From positions 1-64,000 of the forward strand of contig MELC01000075.1 of the NCBI GenBank assembly GCA_001767455.1: a stretch of DNA of 64,000 nt, in the 5' to 3' direction. Every line of letters starts with the position of its first letter. The first letter of the stretch is position 1. Of the stretch, positions 43,163-50,698 are shown in pieces. This DNA is from Acidobacteria bacterium RIFCSPLOWO2_12_FULL_66_21. Its GTDB lineage: Bacteria > Acidobacteriota > Vicinamibacteria > Vicinamibacterales > 2-12-FULL-66-21. The notes beneath the pieces were generated by a model. It did not search any database and was not told the DNA's origin. It worked only from the letters and a program-made list of their open reading frames with translations. The position numbers and the translations under genes were made by a program.

Positions 43163-43939
43163 CTAGTTGAGGTAGGTCGAGCCGTTGAGCCACGACTGGT
43201 CGGGATAGTAGGCGAACAGGAGCCCCCCGTCCTTCACGGCCTCGATCAGCGGACGGGAGATTTCCGGGCGGACGGCGGGGCACCCGAGGCTGCGGCCCAG
43301 GCGCCCTTGCGCCCGCGCGGTCGCGGCGTTCACGTAATCGGCGCCGTGAACGACGATCGCCCGATCGCGCGCCCGATTGTTGATGCCACGCTCCAGGCCG
43401 TCGAGCCGGAGCGAATAGCCGTGCTGCCCGATGTACGCCTCGCCGGTACGGTAGAGCCCGAGGCTCGATCGATTGCTCTCCGGCACATTCGAGAACTCGG
43501 TGGCGAAGTTCGCCCCGCTCCCCCGTCCATGAGCGACGAACTCTTCGAACAGCAGCGCGCGCGCCCGAAGGTCGTACACCCACATCCTGCGCGCGGTGGA
43601 AGGCCGGGAGAAGTCAATCACCGTCAGCGTGCCTGGATTCGTTGCGTCGCCACGCTCGACCGCGGCCGCGGCCGCCTGCAAGGCCAGAGAGAAGACGTCC
43701 CGATCCACGGCACCGAGCGCGACGGCGTCCCAGGTGGCCGCGTCAAAGGCCGAGCCCGCGTCCGCGTGGCGCACCACAGCAGAAGCGGCCGGCGCCGGTG
43801 CCGGGGCCTCGACCCGCACGGCGGGCGACTCGGCCGTTCGACCTGACACGGCCAGGCTCGGAACGATGAGCACAGCCACGGCAATGGCCAGCCGCGCGGT
43901 CACACGGGTATTCACAGGGGCCTTGCGTTGAATTGTCAT
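43163..43939 (-). CDS. Murein L,D-transpeptidase catalytic domain (YkuD_2-like) protein
   Basis: This 258-residue exported protein has a signal peptide (VTARLAIAVAVLIVPSLAVS), then an Ala/Pro-rich linker, and a catalytic-like domain from about residue 95. The motif HGADYVNA followed by GRLGRSLGCPAV matches the His...Gly-Cys core of the YkuD fold (catalytic Cys in SLGCPA). It would form or cleave 3-3 or lipoprotein crosslinks in peptidoglycan, or act as a related hydrolase. The ATG at 43939 gives the usual basic N-end. Convergent with ftsH. Confidence 0.85.
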   Translation of the reverse strand: MTIQRKAPVNTRVTARLAIAVAVLIVPSLAVSGRTAESPAVRVEAPAPAPAASAVVRHADAGSAFDAATWDAVALGAVDRDVFSLALQAAAAAVERGDATNPGTLTVIDFSRPSTARRMWVYDLRARALLFEEFVAHGRGSGANFATEFSNVPESNRSSLGLYRTGEAYIGQHGYSLRLDGLERGINNRARDRAIVVHGADYVNAATARAQGRLGRSLGCPAVRPEISRPLIEAVKDGGLLFAYYPDQSWLNGSTYLN

Positions 43940-44096
43940 TATTGGGTGTCGATCGCTATCGGCAGCGACCACACCATTCTACCCAGCTCCCGCTGCTTCT
44001 ACAACCTGAGCAGGCGGCGGATCGCGTCGAGGTGAGCCGCTCCCGTCAGCCGCAGGCCCGCGGCTCCAGTGCTCGATGTGACGGGAGTCGCAGCGC

Positions 44097-44351
44097 TCAG
44101 CCGACCGAGAGCCGCTTGTCGATCTCGGCAATCGCGAGCTGGATCTGCTGCTGTCGAACCGGATGCGCGGTCGCCTCGGCCTGCCGCTGCAGGTTTGATT
44201 TCGCGAGTCTCAGCGATTCGAGCTCGCGCACGCGCTCCGGGTTCTTCGGCGCGGCTGCGCCGCTGCGGCGACTCCGCTCGGCTTCACGCTCGTCTATCTG
44301 TTCCTGGATTCGCGCTTCCGCGTCGACAAGGCCTTCTCCGGAATCACCCAT
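44097..44351 (-). CDS. Small coiled-coil protein, unknown function
   Basis: This 84-residue, highly charged protein is mostly helical by composition, with long Glu/Arg/Gln stretches (EREAERSRR, VRELESLRLAKSNLQRQAEA) and no Cys or membrane segment. No family recognised. Codon use suits a real gene in this window. It stands alone between the L,D-transpeptidase gene and a damaged helicase gene; no clear Shine-Dalgarno. Confidence 0.55.
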   Translation of the reverse strand: MGDSGEGLVDAEARIQEQIDEREAERSRRSGAAAPKNPERVRELESLRLAKSNLQRQAEATAHPVRQQQIQLAIAEIDKRLSVG

Positions 44352-44484
44352 AAGAAATGTTCAGCCCTATGACAGACGATTAATTGACGAGGGTACTCCC
44401 TGCATTCTGCCTGAGAGTGGCGCCGCGGGCAACAGAATCTCTTCGCCCCGCCGCTACAGTGACGCGAACGGCGCGGAGCGAGCG

Positions 44485-44521
44485 GAGCGACGTGAGCCAG
44501 GCGGGGTGCAGGGGCCCCGCC
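44485..44521. repeat. GC-rich palindromic repeat (copy 2)
   Basis: GAGCGACGTGAGCC, then AGGCGGGGTGCAGGGG, then CCCCGCC. Nearly identical to 8307-8342 inside the DUF255 gene. GGCGGGG and CCCCGCC can pair. The remaining gap 44352-44484 shows no gene. Confidence 0.75.
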
Positions 44522-44527
44522 GCTAGA

Positions 44528-44580
44528 GGTCTTGACCCGAAAAACTTGCACTGAATGAGTCAAGTTTTTCGGTCAAGACC
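44528..44580. repeat. Long hairpin (about 20-bp stem, 12-nt loop) at the Lhr remnant
   Basis: GGTCTTGACCCGAAAAACTTG (44528-44548) pairs with CAAGTTTTTCGGTCAAGACC (44561-44580) with one bulged C. It resembles a transposable palindromic element. It spans the apparent upstream ATG of the helicase remnant, so that ATG is probably not the native start. Confidence 0.8.
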
Positions 44581-45763
44581 GTCCCCGCGTCAGCGGGGCG
44601 TTATCAAAGAATGCGCCCTAGAGGCGGAGCCTCTCGACGGTCTGCGGCGGAGCCTCGCTGATAGAGACGTGCTGTCGCTCTTCCACCCGGCGGTGGCCGA
44701 GTGGTTTCGCGCCTCGTTCGATCGGCCGACGCCGCCGCAGGTGCACGGCTGGCCGGCGATCGCGCGCGGCGCATCGGCGCTGATCCTGGCGCCGACCGGC
44801 AGCGGCAAGACGCTCGCGGCGTTCCTCTGGTGCATCAACCGGCTGATGTTCGAGCCGGCTCCCCCGCCGCCGGCGCGATGCCGCGTGCTGTACATCTCTC
44901 CGCTGAAGGCGCTGGCGGTCGACATCGAACGCAATCTGCGCGCGCCGCGCGCCGGCATCGCCAGCCGCGCGGCGGCGCGAGAGGACGCGCATCACATTCC
45001 GGCCATTGCCATCTGGACGGGCGACACGCCGGCGGTCGAGCGCGCCCGTTTCCTGCGCGAGCCCGCTGACATCCTGATCACCACGCCGGAGTCGCTCTAC
45101 CTGCTGCTCACGTCGAACGCGCGCGCGGCGCTGCGATCGATCGACACGGTCATCATCGACGAAATCCACGCGCTCGTTCCCACCAAGCGCGGCGCCCACC
45201 TCGCGTTGTCGTTGGAGCGGTTGGAGGATCTCGTCCGGCTGAAGCCGGACGCGACGCCCTCACCGGCAGCGTCCGGCTCCAGGCCCCACGGACCGTCCGG
45301 CATCCAGCGCATCGGGCTCTCCGCCACGCAGCGGCCGCTCGACGAGGTTGCGCGGTTCCTTGGCGGGCTGCGGCACACGCGCCGGTCACGTGCGAAGGGC
45401 AGGCCCACGGACGCACGCGCCACTCTCCACGACGAATTCTCGGCCCCTCGACTTCGCTCGGGACAGGCCGGGCGTCCCCTCAATGCGGAGTGCCGGCCGG
45501 TCACGATCGTCGACGCTATCAGCCGCGGCGCCCGCCAACTGCTCGTCTACATTCCCGAGGACGAGCCGGCCCGATCGGCGGTCGCCCGCGCCCTGGCCGC
45601 GCGCCTTGCGCTCCTCGCCCGCCCCGAGGACGGCCGCGGCGGACTGCTCGTGTCGGAGATCACTGGAACGCCGGCCGGGGAGCATCCCTTCGCGACCTAC
45701 CTCGTGGAGGCTGGTTTCACGCCGTCTGCGATGGGATTTCAAATGAGACGACGGACGTCGTAG
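44555..45763 (+). pseudogene. Lhr-type DEAD/H helicase with its middle deleted
   Basis: Lhr proteins are about 1400-1600 residues. This frame has only 402. The N-terminal part is convincing: LFHPAVAEWF, APTGSGKTLAAFLW (Walker A), YISPLKALAVD, TTPESLYLLLT, IDEIHALVPTKRGAHLALSLERL and GLSATQRPLDEVARFLGG. After RPVTIVDA the sequence jumps to the extreme C-terminus of Lhr (GARQLLVYIPEDEPARS, GEHPFATYLVEAGFTPSAMG). The whole second RecA domain, winged helix and core are missing, so it cannot be an active helicase. Two palindromic repeats (45233-45250 and 45446-45473) are read in frame. The likely native start is GTG 44669 (VLSLFHP). Confidence 0.82.
45233..45250. repeat. Perfect palindrome GTCCGGCT-GA-AGCCGGAC inside the Lhr remnant
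   Basis: Eight-bp arms with a 2-bp loop encode VRLKPD in frame. A degenerate second unit follows at about 45271-45302. These are REP-like insertions in coding DNA. Confidence 0.75.
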
Positions 45764-45835
45764 CTCGTGGCTCGTGGCTCGTTGTTCGTGGCTCGATTCG
45801 TTACGAGCCACGAGTCACGAGCGACGACTACCGTT
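45759..45835. repeat. Inverted heptamer arms (GCTCGTG ... ACGAGCC)
   Basis: Left arm GCTCGTG, GCTCGTG, GCTCGTT, GTTCGTG, GCTCG; loop ATTCGTT; right arm ACGAGCC, ACGAGTC, ACGAGCG, ACGAC. The arms pair as a hairpin that starts at the Lhr-remnant stop and runs to the end of the convergent PBP gene. A plausible bidirectional terminator. Confidence 0.8.
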
Positions 45836-48090
45836 TCACCTGTCGCATGATCACGCGCATCACGCCGTCAGGCCCGAGGACACGTTCGATCACAATCCGC
45901 GAGCCCTGATCGGGCGGCGTCCCGCTCGTGCCGACGCTGCCCCGCAGGATTGAATCGACCGTGGGTGTCGCCACTGCTGCCGCTTCGAGCGGAGTTGTGT
46001 TGTGCAGCGGGCAGAGCTCGTCCGGCACGCTGCCAATCGGGAAGTAGTCCTCGTACACCGGCGTCTCACCCGGAGCCGACCGTCGGGGGGCGGACGCGGG
46101 AATCACGCCGTACGCCTGGTCGTAGGACGGAACATCGGCCGCGGCCGTCATGGAGTACTCGATCTGGTGGCGGCATGCGTCGGTCGCGCGCTCGCCGCTC
46201 AGCCGGCAGATCGCGATTTTCTCGACGCCGGGAGGCACGGGATACCAGTCGGCCGGCGCGCCAGAGGTCGCAGCCCGCATGAACCGGCCCCACGCGGGCA
46301 CGGCGACCACGCCGGCAAACCCCTCACGCATGATGGGCGCGGGCCGATCGAGGCCGAACCAGATGCCCGCGAGCAGGTGCGGGGTGTATCCGATGAACCA
46401 GGCGTCGGCGAACTCGTCGGTCGTGCCCGTCTTGCCCGCGGCCGGCAGGCGGAAAGCCCGCCGCGCGCGCGGCCGTTCCCGTTCCGCTCGACAACACGTC
46501 GGCCAGCATGCTCGACATGAGGAACGCGGTCGTGGGGCTGACGGCCTGCGTGTGACGTTCCGGCGCCTCGTAGATCGGCGTGCCCTGCGCGTTCTCGATG
46601 CGTGTGATGAAACGCGGAGCCGCCACCAGCCCCTGGTTCGCGAACGCGCTGTAGGCGGCCGTGAGTTCCAGCAGCGTCACCTCGCCGGTGCCGAGCGCGA
46701 GCGATGGCACCATCGGCAATCCCGACTGGATGCCGAGCCGTTCCGCATAGTAGACGGCGGTACTCACGCCCACCTGCTGGAGCAGTTGCGCGGCCGCGCG
46801 GTTGCTCGACACCTTCAGCGCGCGGCGCAGCGTGTATTCGCTCCTCTCGTGCCCGCCTGATGGCAGCCACTGCGCGGTCCCGGAGTCAATGGGCGTGTCC
46901 AGATCGCTCAGAATCGTGCCTGGAGCGTAGCCACGCTCGAGCGCCGCCGCATAGATGATGGGCTTGAACGCGGAGCCGGCCTGGCGGTGGGCCTGCGTCG
47001 CCCGGTTGAAGCTGCTCGCGTTGAAGTCGCGCCCGCCGACGAGCGCGAGCACGTCGCCGGACCTCGGGTCCATCGCGACCAGGCCGCCCTGGAGGTCCTT
47101 CGCCGCGCGGCGCCTTCTGGCGATCTCCGTAATGCGCGTCGTCACCGTCCGCTCCGCCTCGCGCTGCAGCGAAGGGTCGTACGTGGAGTACACGCGCAGC
47201 CCTCCGCGAAGCATCTTGTCCGAGCCGACCAGCGCCACGAGATGCCGCCTGATTGCCTCCTGGAAGTACAAACCGGATGGGGATCCGCCGCCCGCGAGCA
47301 CGCTGCTGCGGCCGGTGGGGCGTGTCGCGCGCTCGGCAATCGGCGTCGCGAGAGCCAGCCGGAACTGCGCGTCCGTCAGCTTTCCCTGTTCGCGCATCAG
47401 CCGCAGGACCAGATCGCGCCGCCGGAGCGCGCGATCCGGCGCGACGAACGGCGCGTCCTTCGACGGCGATCGCACGACCGCCGCAAGAAGCGCGGCCTCC
47501 TCGGGCTGCAGATCGACCGCGGATTTCCCGAAGTACCCGCGCGAGGCCGCTTCAATGCCGTACAGCCCGCCGCCGAAGTAGACCGTGTTCAGGTACTCCT
47601 CGAGGATCTGCGGCTTCGTGTACTGCTCCTCGATCCGCGCGGCAAGCAGCACTTCGCGCATCTTCCGCCGGTACGTCCTGACGGGGGACAACTGCGACGC
47701 CCGCGCGAGCTGCTGCGTGATCGTGCTCCCGCCCTGCACGATGCGGCCGGCGCGGAGGTTGCGCCACGTGGCCGCGAGCACGCGCGGCGGGTCGATCCCG
47801 TGATGAGAAAAGAACCGGCGATCCTCCACGGCGGTCACGGCGCGCACGACGTGCGGGGACACCCGGTCGAGCGGCACATCGACGCGCTGCTCCGCGAAGA
47901 ACGAGAAGGCGGGACGGCCGTTCCGGTCGTAGACGATCGTGGCCTGCGCACGAGGCGCGATCTCGGCGAGCGCGGCCGCGGTGTCGAACTCTGCGGCAAT
48001 CGAGTGAGCCGCCACGGCGACGCGCAAGGCCATGGCCCATGCGGCGATCGCTACAATCGCGACGAGCGATATGAGAATCCATTTGCGCAC
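45828..48090 (-). pseudogene. Second class A penicillin-binding protein, frameshifted before KTGT
   Basis: This is a paralogue of the PBP at 38288-40375. From GTG 48090 (VRKWILISLVAIVAIAAWAM) it reads a membrane segment, the GT51 domain (EDRRFFSHHGIDP, GGSTITQQLARA) and the transpeptidase SxxK (GSAFKP) and SSN motifs. At 46451-46452 one extra C (read TTTCC instead of TTTC) shifts the frame just before the third active-site motif. Reading the next frame restores AAGKTGTTDEFADAWF and a normal C-terminus ending at 45828. A sequencing error is possible; otherwise the product lacks KTGT and would be transpeptidase-dead. An earlier TTG start at 48150 lies inside a palindrome repeat and is unlikely. 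Confidence 0.85.
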
Positions 48091-48126
48091 GCGTGATGTG
48101 AACCGCAAGGCGCGTGCCACAGGGAT

Positions 48127-48262
48127 GGGCAGGCCTAAAGGCCTGCGCAACTGGATTGTGTCGGAAGGCAGCCCTTCAGGCGCGGGTTGCGCAGCCCTTC
48201 AGGCGCGGGTTGCGTAGCCTTCAGCCGCGGGTTGCGCAGCCCTTCAGGGCTGCCCGTGGGTA
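48127..48262. repeat. Palindrome-derived array with a 23-bp period
   Basis: GGGCAGGCCT-AA-AGGCCTGCGC is followed by four units starting at 48168, 48191, 48214 and 48236 (GCAGCCCTTCAGGCGCGGGTT), the last closing as the hairpin GCAGCCCT-TC-AGGGCTGC. It lies between a PBP start and the fdhD stop, both leftward. Same palindrome core as at 30081-30185. Confidence 0.8.
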
Positions 48263-48269
48263 GCGCGTT

Positions 48270-49103
48270 TCACAGCGCCGCGATGCGGCTGGGGTGCGTG
48301 TAGAGATTGAATCCTTCGTCGCGTACGAACCCGAGCAGCGTGATGCCCGCCTCGTGGGCGAGCTCGACCGCGAGGCTGGACGGGGCGGACACCGCGCAGA
48401 CGAGACTGATGCCCGCGAGCCACGCCTTCTGCACGATCTCGAACGACGCGCGTCCGCTCACAGCGATGGCGTGCGTGTCGAGCGGCAGCCGGTCGGCGAG
48501 CAGCATCGCGCCGATCACCTTGTCGGCCGCGTTGTGCCGGCCGACGTCCTCCGCCGACGCCACGCAGGTCCCGTCGAGTCCGAACACGGCCGCGCCATGC
48601 AGTCCCCCGGTCTCGTCGAACACCGCCTGCCGCTCGCGCAGCCGAACGGGAAGCGACGCCGCCACCTCCCGCGTCATCGTCCACCGAATCGGGAGCGGAG
48701 AAGCCTGAAGGCGCAGCGAATCGATGGTGACCCTGCCGCACAAGCCGCACGACGAGTTCGTCAGCACGTTGCGCCGCTCCTGGAGGTTCCGCTCGACCGA
48801 CGCGGCGGCATCGCCGAGGAAGTACACATCCACGATGTTGTGCACTTCGGGATGGTGCGGATGGCGGCAGTGCTCGACGGCCCCGAGATCGGCGCTCGAT
48901 CGCAGAATGCCTTCGGAGAGCAGAAACCCGGCCGCGAGCTCACGATCGGCGCCCGGCGTCCGCATGATGACCGCGAAGGGCTTGCCGTGCAGCCGGACTT
49001 CGAGCGGCTCCTCGGTCGCGACCATGTCGGTGCCGCTGTCGCGCCCGGCGCGTTTGATGCGGGTCACCTCGACGCGGCGATGAGGGGAGAGCGGATCGGT
49101 CAT
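48270..49103 (-). CDS. fdhD: Formate dehydrogenase accessory sulfurtransferase FdhD
   Basis: FdhD carries sulfur from cysteine desulfurase to the molybdenum cofactor of formate dehydrogenase. The 277-residue protein shows AAGFLLSEGIL, the Cys pair in SSCGLCG, GGLHGAAVFGLDG, EDVGRHNAADKVIG and SGRASFEIVQKAW. The ATG at 49103 fits the family. It lies 7 nt downstream of a DUF523 gene, so the two form an operon. No formate dehydrogenase subunit is in the window, so the target enzyme is encoded elsewhere. Confidence 0.93.
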   Translation of the reverse strand: MTDPLSPHRRVEVTRIKRAGRDSGTDMVATEEPLEVRLHGKPFAVIMRTPGADRELAAGFLLSEGILRSSADLGAVEHCRHPHHPEVHNIVDVYFLGDAAASVERNLQERRNVLTNSSCGLCGRVTIDSLRLQASPLPIRWTMTREVAASLPVRLRERQAVFDETGGLHGAAVFGLDGTCVASAEDVGRHNAADKVIGAMLLADRLPLDTHAIAVSGRASFEIVQKAWLAGISLVCAVSAPSSLAVELAHEAGITLLGFVRDEGFNLYTHPSRIAAL

Positions 49104-49110
49104 GCGGCAG

Positions 49111-49644
49111 TCACCGCCCCTGGCGCGGGACTTTCCCCTGATGATACGCATGCACCCGCTCGATGAACTGCTCGCGCACGGCGGGGTCCTGGAGACGCCG
49201 CTCGTGCTCGACCGGCAGCGACGGCATGCGCCTCATGAGCGCGTGGGCGAACACCCCGCGCCCCGTTTTCGTCGTCGCACCGTCGGCGTGATGCAGCCGG
49301 ACATCGTCCACGCCGCAGCTCGGCGAGCCGCTCTTCAGCACGTACCCGTCGAGGTCTTCCTGCTCGAGTTCGTCCAGCCGCTTCGCCGTCCACTGCTCGA
49401 CCGTGGCCGTGTAGTCCATCCCTGTCGCCAGGCCCACCATGCGAATGCGCCTGCCCTTCTTGACCAGGTCGACGGGCTCGCGCGGGGTCCCCAGGCCGGC
49501 CTCGACCTCGGGACACACCGGCACCCACGTGACGCGCTGTCCGAGGACGTCGGCCAGGAACGGATCGCGCGTGTGGCCGCCGTCGTAACGGACCTCCTGT
49601 CCGAGCAGGCACGCCGAGATCCCAACGCGAATGAGGCGCGACAT
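49111..49644 (-). CDS. DUF523 (TudS-like) desulfidase family protein
   Basis: The DUF523 family includes 2-thiouracil desulfidase (TudS), which uses a 4Fe-4S cluster to remove sulfur from thiolated bases. This 177-residue protein has the conserved cysteines in ISACLLG (near residue 12), VPVCPEVEAGLGTPREP (near 44) and LKSGSPSCG (near 110), the three expected cluster ligands. Sequence alone does not prove the substrate. Coupled to fdhD (7-nt gap), it may share sulfur handling. The ATG at 49644 lies next to a tandem array, and no Shine-Dalgarno is seen. Confidence 0.85.
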   Translation of the reverse strand: MSRLIRVGISACLLGQEVRYDGGHTRDPFLADVLGQRVTWVPVCPEVEAGLGTPREPVDLVKKGRRIRMVGLATGMDYTATVEQWTAKRLDELEQEDLDGYVLKSGSPSCGVDDVRLHHADGATTKTGRGVFAHALMRRMPSLPVEHERRLQDPAVREQFIERVHAYHQGKVPRQGR

Positions 49645-49653
49645 GAAATCTGT

Positions 49654-49733
49654 GTGTTTCGGTGTTCTTCCGTGGTCGTTGTGAACCGTGTTCCGTGTTC
49701 TTCCGTGGTCTATAGTCCGCGAGTTCCGCGGTC
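49654..49733. repeat. Degenerate tandem array built on CGTGTTC / TTCCGTGGTC
   Basis: GTGTTCTTCCGTGGTC occurs twice, with CGTGTTC units and a final TTCCGCGGTC variant. The period is 7 bp in places. It fills the gap between the DUF523 start and the threonine dehydratase stop, both leftward. Confidence 0.65.
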
Positions 49734-50698
49734 TAATTCCAGCGGAGCCCCTTCAACTGATCCAGGTTCACATTCCCGCCGCTCAGCACGCAGACGACCT
49801 TCGATCCCTTCGGCGCGCCCACAAGGCCGTTGAGGAGCGCGGCAACAGGCGCCGCGGCGGCCCCTTCGACGACGAGCTTCGCGTGCGACATCACCCAGAT
49901 CATCGCCTCGAACATCTTCTCGTCGGGCAGCGTCACGATTTCGTCGACGAACCGCCGCACCACCTCGAAGGTCGTCTCGCCGACCCGCTTCACGCGCAGC
50001 CCGTCGATGATGCAGTCGACGCGGTCGAGCGTCACCACGTGGCCCGCGGCGACGCTGTCGCGCATGCCGGGCGCGCCCGACGACTCCACGCCGATGACTT
50101 TCACGGACGGCTTCAGGTTCTTGACCGCCATCGAGACGCCCGAGATGAGCCCGCCGCCGCCAATCGGCACGACGACGACGTCGACCTCGGGCCAGTCGCG
50201 GACGACCTCGAGCCCCAGCGTGCCCTGCCCCGCGATGAGCTCCAGGTCGTCGAACGGATGCACGTATGTGAGTCCGCGATCGCGCACGAGCTCCTTCGCC
50301 TTCTCGTTGGCTTCGTCCCAAATCGTGCCGTGCAGGACCACCTCGGCGCCGTAGCCTCTCGTGGCCGCCACCTTCGACGGCGTGGCGTTGGCGGCCATGC
50401 AGACAACCGCCTTGATTCCGTGGATCCTGGCCGCGAGCGCGACTCCCTGCGCATGGTTCCCCGCGGAGGAACAGACGACCCCGCGGCGCTTCTGCTCGTC
50501 GGTCAGGAGCGCGAGCTTGTTCAAGGGACCGCGGATCTTGTACGAGCCTCCGCGCTGGAAGATCTCCGCCTTCAGCCGCACGTCGAGCCCCGTCAGCTCA
50601 CTCAGGATGCGCGAGGTGAGGAGCGGCGTGTGATGGATGTGCGGGGCGACGCGCGCATGGGCGGCTTCGAACACGTCCGCGCCGAGCGGCAGGTTCAT
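49733..50698 (-). CDS. Threonine/serine dehydratase (PLP-dependent)
   Basis: The enzyme deaminates threonine to 2-oxobutyrate or serine to pyruvate through a reactive enamine. The 321-residue catalytic-domain-only form (no ACT regulatory domain) has the PLP lysine in GGSYKIRGP (Lys about 54), the phosphate/carboxylate loop SSAGNHAQG, the glycine loop GGGGLISG and VLSGGNVNLDQL. Absence of an ACT domain suggests a catabolic, not isoleucine-inhibited, enzyme. The ATG at 50698 overlaps the stop of a triple-RidA gene (ATGA); a GTG at 50704 is an alternative. Pairing with RidA, which clears the enamine, supports the assignment. Confidence 0.92.
   Translation of the reverse strand: MNLPLGADVFEAAHARVAPHIHHTPLLTSRILSELTGLDVRLKAEIFQRGGSYKIRGPLNKLALLTDEQKRRGVVCSSAGNHAQGVALAARIHGIKAVVCMAANATPSKVAATRGYGAEVVLHGTIWDEANEKAKELVRDRGLTYVHPFDDLELIAGQGTLGLEVVRDWPEVDVVVVPIGGGGLISGVSMAVKNLKPSVKVIGVESSGAPGMRDSVAAGHVVTLDRVDCIIDGLRVKRVGETTFEVVRRFVDEIVTLPDEKMFEAMIWVMSHAKLVVEGAAAAPVAALLNGLVGAPKGSKVVCVLSGGNVNLDQLKGLRWN

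Noticed and set aside
48091-48150. Longer N-terminus of the second PBP from TTG 48150
   Set aside because: The extra residues are encoded by a palindromic repeat, and the GTG at 48090 gives the usual short basic start before the membrane helix.
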